From Candidatus Poribacteria bacterium (lineage in GTDB: Bacteria; Poribacteria; WGA-4E; WGA-3G), in NCBI GenBank assembly GCA_028818705.1, contig JAPPNJ010000064.1, positions 1 through 64,000 of the forward strand: a DNA stretch of 64,000 bases. The letters are read 5' to 3'. Within the stretch, counting starts at the first letter, position 1; each line of letters starts with the position of its first letter. The notes under the pieces are model-generated. The model saw only the letters and a list, made by a program, of their open reading frames with translations, was not told the DNA's origin and did not search any database. Made by a program: the position numbers and the translations under genes. Of the stretch, positions 8,646 to 17,630 are shown in pieces.

Positions 8646-9917
8646 ATGAAAGTCACGAACGTTGAACGTGTACTTGTAGATGTTCCCTTTACCCCGCGCC
8701 AACAACAGATTACCACGCAAAGCGTCTCAACCGTTTACAATTGGTCGATCCTTGAGTTATGCAAAATTACCACAGACACAGGTCATGTCGGTTGGGGTGA
8801 GACCGTCGTTCACTACACCTATTCCCGCTTCAACGATGCCAGCGTCGAACGTGTGCTTGGACAAAGTCCCGCTGCACTCATGAACGACGATTCACTCGGT
8901 GCCGGTCTACAGATGGCACTCTTTGATGTCGTCGGCAAAATTCTGGAGGTCCCCGTCTACCAGCTCCTCGATAACCAGTGTCGTGAGGCAGTCCCAATTT
9001 CATGGTGGTGTATCGATGCTTCCCCTGAAAACTGGGCAGCAGAAGCCGCCGCTGCTGTGGAAAACGGTTATACCAGTTTCAAAAATAAACCCCGCCCGTG
9101 GTGGGATATCGGCGCGCAAGTAGAGGCGGTCGCAAAAGTTGTACCGTCCGATTTCAAATTAGATCTCGATCCGAATGGTTCCTTACGCGATGCTGAGACT
9201 GCCATCCCTGTCCTGGAAAAACTCGCCGGACACCCAAACGTAGCGATGTTTGAGACACCCATTCCACAGAATGATGTCGAGGGGAACACACAGATTCGCC
9301 AAACCGTCGGTTGCCAGATTGCGATGCACTTCGGTTCACCGCCCTATACCACTTGTGTCCGTGAGGATGTGTGCAGTGGATTCGTCATTGGCGGTGGTAA
9401 ATCTCAGGTCATGCGTGAAGGGCAACTCAGTGCCGCAGCAGATATGCCGTTTTGGCTCCAGATCGTCGGAAATGGCTTGACAACGACTTGGGCAGGGCAT
9501 CTCGGAAGTGTGCTTACACATGCGACATGGCCCGCAATTACTTGCATTAATCTCTATAGCGACCATCTACTCACCCAACCGATACAGGTTTCGGATGGAT
9601 GTCACAAAATCCCAGACGCTCCTGGATTAGGCGTTGAAGTTAACGAAGACGCAGTTGAACGCTTCCGTGTATCTGCTGAGAAGTTAGACGCTGACGGCTA
9701 CACCATTCACCCTGTACCGCGGATCATCAAAACCGCTGTCTATCCTGATGGCAGCTGCATCCACATGGCAGGTGACGGTCTGAGTTATTTCAATGCTGGT
9801 AACGGTGAAGCACAAGTAGAAGGTGCCCGCTTGGAACTAACCTTCGACGACGGCAGTGACGAATGGGCAGACCTCTTTGAGAAAGCACAGGAAACGCCTG
9901 TCCATGGACGGTGGTAA
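8646..9917 (+). CDS. enolase-superfamily (mandelate racemase/muconate lactonizing-type) protein
   Basis: MKVTNVERVLVDVPFTPR..GHVGWGETVVHYTYSRF..FKLDLDPNGSLRD..LAGHPNVAMFETPIPQ.. pattern. Confidence 0.85.
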   Translation: MKVTNVERVLVDVPFTPRQQQITTQSVSTVYNWSILELCKITTDTGHVGWGETVVHYTYSRFNDASVERVLGQSPAALMNDDSLGAGLQMALFDVVGKILEVPVYQLLDNQCREAVPISWWCIDASPENWAAEAAAAVENGYTSFKNKPRPWWDIGAQVEAVAKVVPSDFKLDLDPNGSLRDAETAIPVLEKLAGHPNVAMFETPIPQNDVEGNTQIRQTVGCQIAMHFGSPPYTTCVREDVCSGFVIGGGKSQVMREGQLSAAADMPFWLQIVGNGLTTTWAGHLGSVLTHATWPAITCINLYSDHLLTQPIQVSDGCHKIPDAPGLGVEVNEDAVERFRVSAEKLDADGYTIHPVPRIIKTAVYPDGSCIHMAGDGLSYFNAGNGEAQVEGARLELTFDDGSDEWADLFEKAQETPVHGRW

Positions 9918-9939
9918 ATCCTCACTGCGCAAAGCAACG

Positions 9940-10183
9940 GTAGGTGCGGTTTCCAAATTATGCTCTATAGCATAATTTTGCTTCGCAGTGAGAATGCTTT
10001 ACATTCCGCATGGGTCTCCCTTTAAAATGGTAGGCGAACTTTTAGCAAATGGTAGGCGAGGTTTCTAACCTCGCCAATGAACACCTCTTTTGTAGCGCAA
10101 ACTGTTAGTTTGCGTGCCCACTTTGCACAAACTGACAGGAATCAACGCCAAATGCGCGTGTGGCATTTAGCGTGTGCTACAAG
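9940..10183 (+). repeat. cluster of small palindromic repeats (families A, B and C)
   Basis: GTAGGTGCGGTTTCCAAATTATGC; GTAGGCGAGGTTTCTAACCTCGCC; GTAGCGCAAACTGTTAGTTTGCG; GGAATCAACGCCAAATGCGCGTGTGGCATTT. Confidence 0.75.
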
Positions 10184-10274
10184 TGTCCACATATTTTCGG
10201 GCTTTACTATAAAATCCTGCAAATCCTGATTCAGACAATTAACTGACAACTGATAACTGAGTACCGAAAACTAA

Positions 10275-10303
10275 TTGCATCTGCTCTGAATATCTGCTAC
10301 AAT
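10275..10303 (+). promoter_or_regulatory. sigma70-like promoter candidate for the 10344 gene
   Basis: TTGCAT (10275) - 17 nt - TACAAT (10298), about 40 nt upstream of the ORF. Confidence 0.5.
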
Positions 10304-10343
10304 CAACGAGATATTCTACAGATTCAGCAGAGGCAAGACGACA

Positions 10344-12302
10344 TTGACTTCTCCCCCACAACAGCGTGCCTTAACGTGGCGCGTCCTATGCATTTTTGCC
10401 GTTAGCGCACCCATCAACTGCTATTTCCTTATCCAGATGGAAGTAGTGCGCTATACCTTTCCAACGTGGGTAGTCCCCCTATCCAATGTCATTTTCATCC
10501 TCACCGCCGTGATGCTGATTAACGGAATCATCCGTCTTCTAAGCAGTAATTTTGCCCTCAAGCAGGGCGAACTCTTACTTCTCTATGTGACACTCAGTTT
10601 CGCCACTTCGCTCGCTGGATGCGATATTTTACAAGCGATCTTGTCTGTCTTGGGACATAGTTTCTGGTTCGCAACAGAAGAGAACGAATGGCGGACACTA
10701 TTTTGGCACCACCTCCCACAATGGCTCACTGTTGCGGACAGAGACGCACTCCGCGGCTACTATCTCGGCGAATCGAGTCTGTATCGTCCACACCACTTGC
10801 GGGTTTGGATACCCGTGGTGGGGGCATGGTTGTTGCTGTTTACGGTGATAGCATTCATCTTTATGTGTCTCAACACGATTCTCCGTCGGCAGTGGTCCCA
10901 GCGTGAACGCCTCACTTTCCCCATTATTCAACTCCCCCTTGCAATGACGAATCCAGTATCAGGTTTCTTCCGAAATAAGCGGATGTGGATCGGTTTCGCA
11001 ATTGCCGCCAGTATTAGCTTATTCAATGGGCTGAGCCATCTCTACCCCGTGATTCCGCACATTCCGGTGACGCGCCGTTTTTTCACGTTTCAGGAAGCAC
11101 CTTTCAGCCTCTACGGCACAATCATCACCGCCTTCTACCCATTTGCCATCGGACTTATGTTCCTGATGCCGTTGGATATCCTCTTTTCGACAACACTTTT
11201 CTATTTTCTCTACCGGAACGAAGTCGCTTTAGCCAAGGCCGTTGGGTGGAGTAGCATCCCTCGCTTTCCCTATCTTAATGAACAGACGATCGGCGCTTTC
11301 GTAGGACTCTGTTTTTTCTTTGGTTGGACCGGAAAACGGCATTTTTGGAGAGTCTTGAAAAGTGCGTTACCGTCGGGTGAACGACTTTTGAATAGCAAGT
11401 TTTCGTTTGCAAGCGGCACGAAAAGTCCGAGCGAACAGAGCGATGAACCGATGCCGTATCGGGTGGCAGTGTGGGGTTTTGTTCTCGGTATTCTGCTGTT
11501 TGCGTTTTTGCTCTATAAAGCAGGTATGGCACCTTGGCTTGCGTTCACTTTCGCCATCCTATTTCTCATAACGCCCTTGGTAACAACGCGTATCCGAGCA
11601 GAGTCCGGTATATTTGTTCACGCTTACCATTGGCAAGCACCGCGATACATCTTAAACACTATTCTGGGGACACACCGTCTCGGTGCCCAAAACTTGACAG
11701 CACTTTCCGTCTGCTTTTTCAATCGGGATTACCGTCCGCAGCAGATGCCGCATCAACTGGAAGCGTTTAAAATCGCCGAGGTCGCTAATATTAACCAACG
11801 CCGCATGCTCTTGACGCTTATCATCGCAACTATTTTCGGCGGACTTGTCGCCTTCTGGGTGCAGCTGCATCTCTACTACCAATTCGGTGCTGATTCTGGT
11901 TACTTTGGACCCTGGGCACTCGGCTATGGTAGAGAATACTTCGGACGGCTAACCAATTGGATTACTTATCCATTTGATACGGATTGGCTCGGTGTAATAT
12001 TCATCGGCATCGGTTTTTCTGTAATGATGGTACTCACCTACCTCAGAATAAAATTCTTCTGGCTACCCTTGCATCCACTCGGCTATGTCATGGCGAGCAA
12101 CCAAGAGATGTCCGATCTCTGGATTCCATTATTGATTGCCCTGACGTTAAAGTGGATCATCCTCCGACACGGTGGTATCCAGAGTTATCGCCGTGTGATC
12201 CCATTCTTTTTAGGGTTAGTCCTCGGTGATTACCTAATGGGTAGTACGTGGAGTCTTCTAAATATCCTTTTAAACACCACGATGTATCAGTTCTATCCAT
12301 AG
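10344..12302 (+). CDS. polytopic membrane protein (DUF6785/DUF6784-like)
   Basis: Many hydrophobic helices; RIRAESGIFVHAYHWQAPRYILNTILGTH and C-terminal HPLGYVMASNQEMSDLWIPLLIALTLKWIILRHGG. Confidence 0.75.
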   Translation: MTSPPQQRALTWRVLCIFAVSAPINCYFLIQMEVVRYTFPTWVVPLSNVIFILTAVMLINGIIRLLSSNFALKQGELLLLYVTLSFATSLAGCDILQAILSVLGHSFWFATEENEWRTLFWHHLPQWLTVADRDALRGYYLGESSLYRPHHLRVWIPVVGAWLLLFTVIAFIFMCLNTILRRQWSQRERLTFPIIQLPLAMTNPVSGFFRNKRMWIGFAIAASISLFNGLSHLYPVIPHIPVTRRFFTFQEAPFSLYGTIITAFYPFAIGLMFLMPLDILFSTTLFYFLYRNEVALAKAVGWSSIPRFPYLNEQTIGAFVGLCFFFGWTGKRHFWRVLKSALPSGERLLNSKFSFASGTKSPSEQSDEPMPYRVAVWGFVLGILLFAFLLYKAGMAPWLAFTFAILFLITPLVTTRIRAESGIFVHAYHWQAPRYILNTILGTHRLGAQNLTALSVCFFNRDYRPQQMPHQLEAFKIAEVANINQRRMLLTLIIATIFGGLVAFWVQLHLYYQFGADSGYFGPWALGYGREYFGRLTNWITYPFDTDWLGVIFIGIGFSVMMVLTYLRIKFFWLPLHPLGYVMASNQEMSDLWIPLLIALTLKWIILRHGGIQSYRRVIPFFLGLVLGDYLMGSTWSLLNILLNTTMYQFYP

Positions 12303-12309
12303 GATCTCT

Positions 12310-12332
12310 GTAGCATAGGCTGTTAGCCTGTG
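12310..12332 (+). repeat. palindromic repeat family C
   Basis: GTAGCATAGGCTGTTAGCCTGTG, stem variant of GTAGCGCAAACT..AGTTTGCG. Confidence 0.7.
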
Positions 12333-12434
12333 TTCATCTCGTTTTGTGGGGTACCTCCCTAAGATTCGGTAGCACAGTTTGAAACTGCGGTCCCCCGATT
12401 ACTGACTACTGACTACTGATAACTGATTGCTATA

Positions 12435-12854
12435 TCAGAGATCAAAAATCACTTGGGCATACCAACTCCCATCGGTCTTTTGCAGAACTTCCAATTGATG
12501 ATATGTGACGCTCTTAATTTCGGTATAAACCTCGTGTTTATTGAAATTTACCGGTTCGCCATAAACCGTTGCGAACATCTCCGTTTCATTGCACCGGTGA
12601 ATGTCTGCCCGCTTAAAGAAAATCTCCTCTGTCTCGTGCCGAAAGATTAATTCATCAAGCCATCCCACAAACAGTTCTTCCACAGATTCAGCGGTGAGAT
12701 AGATCTCGATGGATGCTGTCTCATCAATAGTGTCAACGACCGCCATCGTCTCAAGGAGTCCTTGCGCCGCGTTCTGCAGAAGTTCGGACAGATTCTTACC
12801 TCTAACCAGCAGTCCCATATCAGCCGTATGTTCAAGGTATTCGTAAGGTTTCAT
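12435..12854 (-). CDS. archease family protein
   Basis: MKPYEYLEHTADMGLLVRGKNLSELLQNAAQGLLETM..., terminal 'YAQVIFDL'. Confidence 0.9.
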   Translation of the reverse strand: MKPYEYLEHTADMGLLVRGKNLSELLQNAAQGLLETMAVVDTIDETASIEIYLTAESVEELFVGWLDELIFRHETEEIFFKRADIHRCNETEMFATVYGEPVNFNKHEVYTEIKSVTYHQLEVLQKTDGSWYAQVIFDL

Positions 12855-13033
12855 ATTATCTCCAGCCTACTTTTTTGCTCCGCAACATCATACTCCAAAA
12901 TACCTCTACTGTCAATTCTCAAGTTACGTACTTCTTTTTTCGCTTTACTGACGAGATTTCCTGACCTCGCCATGGATCAAATCAAGGTAGGCAAGGTTTC
13001 CAACTGAATCCCACCGTCCAAACCACAAATCCG

Positions 13034-13062
13034 TTGACAGATAACACCTTTTGAGGTATAAT
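13034..13062 (+). promoter_or_regulatory. consensus sigma70 promoter upstream of the aldolase operon
   Basis: TTGACA (13034) - 17 nt - TATAAT (13057). Confidence 0.7.
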
Positions 13063-13195
13063 TATAAAGATTCAAAAATAGCATCCCTTTATGCTATTGA
13101 GGTTGTAGAAAAACGAAATTGTACGAGGGCACCGCAGGTAGTATTTAAGACTAAATTTTGGCTTGCAAGCTGCACCAAAGAAGCGAGGAATGACA

Positions 13196-13903
13196 ATGTC
13201 AGCAGCAAATTTGAAACAGCGGATACATAACGGAGAACTCGTCTATGGCGCTAACGTCTCTATGGCAATATCTGCCGACGCACTCGTCGCCAAAGTCGAA
13301 GAGGGTGGTTATGATTTTGTTGCCATAGATAGCCAACACTCTCCATACAACGAAGATCGGCTTGTTGACTTCTGTAATATGGCGAATGAACTGGGTATTT
13401 TCGTCAACTTCCGGATTAAGCATACCCGAAACACCTATCTTATCGGCAACTATCTTGATTTAGGTCCGTCGGGCATTGAAGTGCCACAGACTGAATTAGA
13501 CGAAACGGTAGACGAGGCGGTTGCTGCTTTCTACTACCCCCAACAGGGTATCCGGAGTTGGGGCGGTGCACCCCGCGTGAATTCCGAAGGCAAAGAACGA
13601 CTTGAGTACGCCGATTGGTGGAACTCATACGGTGTCCTCTGGATGCAAATCGAATCCATAGAAGCCGTCACGCATGCTCGACACCTCGCAAAGCCTGGTG
13701 TTGATTGTCTCTCTTTCGGTCCCGCTGATCTGACGTTCAGTATTGAAAACCACCCAAATCATGCCCTCCAAACCGTAGACGCTTGTGTTGAATACGTCGC
13801 GAGAGCCTTGGAGGGAACGACGACCGCTGTCTGCTTTAGAAATGGCAACCCCAGCACCCGTCAAAAATATGCAGACCTGGGTGTTACCGTCTTTTTAGAA
13901 TAG
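13196..13903 (+). CDS. HpcH/HpaI aldolase family protein
   Basis: MSAANLKQRIHNGELVYGANVSM..VAIDSQHSPYN..SGIEVPQTE..QIESIEAV..LSFGPADLT; start chosen by GCGAGG spacing. Confidence 0.88.
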   Translation: MSAANLKQRIHNGELVYGANVSMAISADALVAKVEEGGYDFVAIDSQHSPYNEDRLVDFCNMANELGIFVNFRIKHTRNTYLIGNYLDLGPSGIEVPQTELDETVDEAVAAFYYPQQGIRSWGGAPRVNSEGKERLEYADWWNSYGVLWMQIESIEAVTHARHLAKPGVDCLSFGPADLTFSIENHPNHALQTVDACVEYVARALEGTTTAVCFRNGNPSTRQKYADLGVTVFLE

Positions 13904-13905
13904 TA

Positions 13906-15234
13906 ATGCTAAATTACGGATTGGTAAGCACAGCAATAGACGAAGACCGAGAAAGACTGCTTGAAGGGGTCCGATGCCTCGCTAAGGTCGCGCACAAGCA
14001 CCATATACCAATAACATGGGCAACAGACACCAAGTCCGTCCAATTCATTGCTAAGTTGCTCACGACGTGGCACACAGAGAATGGCGATACTCCTTTGCTG
14101 ATACTCGACCCCAAACCAATCTGGGATGCCAATTGGGAGGTCGAACAGAACGCCAATCCCGGTAATAGTACGGAAGCTATGGCATCGCATCTCGTTACAA
14201 TGCGAGAGAAACTGCCGGGATATATAACCAGAGAGTGGGAAAGACTCAAACGCGCTGTCCCTTGGGCGAAACCGAGTGTTGCAGGTGCAGCGTTCAAGCA
14301 TGATGTCTTCCTTGGTGCGCTTGAACAGTCAGGGTTCCGGGGACTCTGGGGTTATCATTGGAAACAAGAAGATAGTGATTCTGAAGATACTGGGGCATCC
14401 AAAGCGGAACTCGACCGGGGTGGCTTTGGATGCTTTTATCCGTTTGAGGCATCAACGTATATTGATACCATCTTAACACGAGCGGACACTGGTGAAGACG
14501 GTGCAGTGCCATTTAATAAAATTGTTGGCGTTCCGTATTATACCGCTGGACACCTCGCCGAAGATGTCCATAATCTTCGCGCAGTGCTCCTAAACGGGAC
14601 AGCGCAGCAGCATTACGAGACCTATGTAGAAAGCATTGCGTGGAATCATTGGCTCGGTTATGTGGAGCACATAGACCCTTTCGCTGTCGCACAGCTCGGA
14701 CAAGAGGGACTGGAACGGTTGGACGCATATTTCGCTTATGTCGTTGGTAATCAAAATACAAAGCCGCTATTGCTCTCTGAGGTCGTTGACGATTATATAA
14801 CGCAGTGCAAACGAACCGAACCGACGACTGTTGTAGAAACAGTTCCGACGACACAGGGTGAAACTGCCGTTTCAAAGTCGGCGTTAAAAATGTGTTATTA
14901 CGATGCCGCATGTGAGTTAACCTTCGTTGAAGGGACTATGGAACCCATTGAAATCAAAAATTATACTGGCGAACAGGTGTCCCCGCTTGTGACGCAAAAA
15001 CCGACGCTCACCGGCTTTTCACCGACTCGACATCGCACAAAATTACATATCGCCATCACAGTAGAATCGACAAGGGCAATGCCCTACGGGATAACAGTGT
15101 GGGGCGACCACGATGGCTTACAACTAACGGAGTCTAACGCAGATGATGTCAGATGGGTAGGAGAACACCTACTTTTTATACGTCTCACATTGCAACCCGG
15201 GAAAAACGAATTTAACATTCAATTGACAATTTGA
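13906..15234 (+). CDS. uncharacterised 442-aa protein, possible polysaccharide-deacetylase-like barrel with C-terminal beta domain
   Basis: Begins 2 nt after the aldolase stop; 'SGFRGLWGYHWKQED', C-terminal beta-rich region; fold call is inference. Confidence 0.6.
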   Translation: MLNYGLVSTAIDEDRERLLEGVRCLAKVAHKHHIPITWATDTKSVQFIAKLLTTWHTENGDTPLLILDPKPIWDANWEVEQNANPGNSTEAMASHLVTMREKLPGYITREWERLKRAVPWAKPSVAGAAFKHDVFLGALEQSGFRGLWGYHWKQEDSDSEDTGASKAELDRGGFGCFYPFEASTYIDTILTRADTGEDGAVPFNKIVGVPYYTAGHLAEDVHNLRAVLLNGTAQQHYETYVESIAWNHWLGYVEHIDPFAVAQLGQEGLERLDAYFAYVVGNQNTKPLLLSEVVDDYITQCKRTEPTTVVETVPTTQGETAVSKSALKMCYYDAACELTFVEGTMEPIEIKNYTGEQVSPLVTQKPTLTGFSPTRHRTKLHIAITVESTRAMPYGITVWGDHDGLQLTESNADDVRWVGEHLLFIRLTLQPGKNEFNIQLTI

Positions 15235-15327
15235 TTTTTTATATAGTTGTCGGTTATTGGCTCGCTCCACTTCGTTCCGCTTTTAGCGGTTAGGTCGCTT
15301 CGCTGTTAGCAGTTAGTACCTGATTGC

Positions 15328-15472
15328 TGACCGAAATCAAAATCAACGGTATTCAGGTTTCCTTATAGGCATGTAATCAGAATCAACGGTATGAAGCCTG
15401 TGCAGGCTTCACCGGGTATAAAGCCTATAAAGGCTTTACCGGGGTATGAAGCCCGTGTGGCTTTCCCGGACT
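15328..15472 (+). repeat. composite palindromic repeat family A array
   Basis: AATCAACGGTATGAAGCCTGTGCAGGCTTCACCGGGTATAAAGCCTATAAAGGCTTTACCGGGGTATGAAGCCCGTGTGGCTTTCCCGG. Confidence 0.85.
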
Positions 15473-15516
15473 GCTGACTGCTAAAACTCTGATAACTATT
15501 CAAAAGGAAGAAAACA

Positions 15517-16749
15517 ATGGAAAAAGTATTGGGCCTCAGATGCCGCGAATGTGGCAACAAGTATCCCAAAGAACCGCTTCACGTTTGCGAATTCTGTTTC
15601 GGGCCTCTGGAAGTGGACTATAACTATGAAGAGATACAAAAATCTATCTCAAGACGTTCGATAGAAAATGGACCAGAAAACTTGTGGCGTTATGCTGATC
15701 TTCTGCCTTTAGATGGAGAACCGACAGATGGGGACAACACCGGATTTACACCTCTCATCCGGGCTAAAAATCTCGGAGATGCGCTCGGAGTCAAAGAACT
15801 CTATATCAAAGATGACTCCGTCTGCCACCCAACCCTCTCCTTCAAGGATCGCGTTGTGGCTGTTGCCTTGAGCAAGGCAAAAGAATTCGATTTCGACACC
15901 GTTTCCTGCGCATCCACCGGTAATCTCGCAAACGCCGTTGCCGCGCACGCCGCTATCGCGAAACTCAATTGCTTCCTCTTTATTCCGGCAGACCTTGAAG
16001 TCGGAAAAGTCGTCGCATCTCTCGTTTATGCCCCCACTGTTGTGGGTATCACTGGGACTTATGACGAAGTCAATCGCCTGTGCAGTGAAATCGGCGGCGT
16101 TTATCCGTGGGCGTTTGCCAATATCAATATCCGCCCCTTCTACGCCGAAGGCTCGAAGACCCTCTGTTTTGAACTAATTGAACAACTCGGTTGGAAAGCA
16201 CCAGCACATATTATCGCACCTGCCGCCGGTGGTTCTCTCATTACAAAAATTGGCAAAGCACTCAAAGAATTCCATCTTTTAGGCTTAATAGACAAACCAA
16301 ATACCAAAATCCACGTCGCTCAAGCGGAAGGCTGTGGTCCCATAGTCAATACATATAAAGAGAATGGCGATTTTGTAAAACCTGTAAAACCGAATACGAT
16401 CGCTAAGTCACTCGCTATCGGTAATCCCGCAGACGGAATTTATGCTGTTGATACAGTTCGGAACTCAGGGGGTGTAGGTGAACACGCCACCGATCCTGAA
16501 ATTGTAGAGGCAATCAAACTCCTTGCTTCCACAGAAGGAATCTTCACTGAAACTGCTGGTGGTGTTACGCTCGCCGCAACGAAAAAGTTAATAGACAGCG
16601 GGCACATTGGACGGGATGAGTCGATCGTTATCGCTATCACTGGTAACGGACTCAAAACCATTGAGGCGCTTGAGAACAAAACCGATACAACACATATCAT
16701 TCCCCCACAACTCAACGCTTTTCGGAAATTGATGGCAAAAATTGAATAG
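15517..16749 (+). CDS. thrC: threonine synthase
   Basis: Zn-ribbon-like N-terminus (CRECGNKYPKEPLHVCEFCFGPLE), PLP site LSFKDRVVAVALSKAKEF, CASTGNLANAVAAHAA. Confidence 0.93.
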   Translation: MEKVLGLRCRECGNKYPKEPLHVCEFCFGPLEVDYNYEEIQKSISRRSIENGPENLWRYADLLPLDGEPTDGDNTGFTPLIRAKNLGDALGVKELYIKDDSVCHPTLSFKDRVVAVALSKAKEFDFDTVSCASTGNLANAVAAHAAIAKLNCFLFIPADLEVGKVVASLVYAPTVVGITGTYDEVNRLCSEIGGVYPWAFANINIRPFYAEGSKTLCFELIEQLGWKAPAHIIAPAAGGSLITKIGKALKEFHLLGLIDKPNTKIHVAQAEGCGPIVNTYKENGDFVKPVKPNTIAKSLAIGNPADGIYAVDTVRNSGGVGEHATDPEIVEAIKLLASTEGIFTETAGGVTLAATKKLIDSGHIGRDESIVIAITGNGLKTIEALENKTDTTHIIPPQLNAFRKLMAKIE

Positions 16750-16861
16750 TTACATCTGAAGATTGTCGGATAAAAAGGACTGTGAATTGCATCCTCTTTT
16801 CTGTTCAAACGCGCTTGGGCTTTAGCACATCAGAGACTTTCTATACGGAAGGGTTAAAACC

Positions 16862-17431
16862 ATGAAGCAATGGGAAATCCACGAAGTTGAACAAGGAATA
16901 CGTCCGCCAGAAAGTATCAAGATGACCTTGGAAGAATTTCTTGAGTATGATGTAGAGGGATATGAATACGTTAACGGAGAATTAGTACCAATGGCACCAC
17001 CATCGAGAGAACATGGTGCAATTAGTGTCAATGTCATTCGATACTTGGACGCGCATGTGTATCAGCATAAACTTGGACGCCTGTACACCGCGGAAACCAC
17101 ATTTCAGGTTGGAGAGCGTACAGCAAAACCGGATGTCGCGTTTGTTTCGACCGCCCGATTGACTGGTGACAAAACAAAGGGTTTTTCCATACCGCCTGAT
17201 CTGGCAATTGAGGTAGTTTCTCCTTCAGATGTGCAGTCTCGTATTGCCGAAAAGGCACTCGCGTATTTAAATGCAGGAACGCGGCTCGTCTGGGTCCTTG
17301 AACCTGTTACCAAAACGGTGACAGTGTACCGCTCTGAAACAGACATTAAGATGCTTACGCACAAGGACACACTCACCGGTGAGGATATCGTACCGGGGTT
17401 TTCCTGCGCTGTGGCACAACTGTTTGAGTAG
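16862..17431 (+). CDS. Uma2 family (DUF820) putative endonuclease
   Basis: MTLEEFLEYDVEGYEYVNGELVPMAPPSREHG..KPDVAFVS..PPDLAIEVVSPSDVQSRIAEKALAYLNAGTRLVWVLEP. Confidence 0.92.
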   Translation: MKQWEIHEVEQGIRPPESIKMTLEEFLEYDVEGYEYVNGELVPMAPPSREHGAISVNVIRYLDAHVYQHKLGRLYTAETTFQVGERTAKPDVAFVSTARLTGDKTKGFSIPPDLAIEVVSPSDVQSRIAEKALAYLNAGTRLVWVLEPVTKTVTVYRSETDIKMLTHKDTLTGEDIVPGFSCAVAQLFE

Positions 17432-17484
17432 TTCGCTCTATTTATCGTCTAAAAAACTTAGCCAGAGACGGCAGCCTATAGCCC

Positions 17485-17550
17485 AGGGAATGCCCGGGGA
17501 AGCCCATACGGGCTTCATACCGTTGATTTACGGCATTCATACCGTTGATT
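17485..17550 (+). repeat. palindromic repeat family A
   Basis: GAAGCCCATACGGGCTTCATACCGTTGATT..GGCATTCATACCGTTGATT. Confidence 0.75.
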
Positions 17551-17630
17551 AGGTGAAAAACGGATTTTTTGAAAATTGCCGTCCAATGTCAATGTGTCCT
17601 GACGGTTCCCGTTAGGGATAGATTATAAAA

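Noticed and set aside
15240-15516. Riboswitch or leader upstream of thrC
   Set aside because: The hairpins there are family A repeats found upstream of many unrelated genes, so no threonine-specific leader can be supported.
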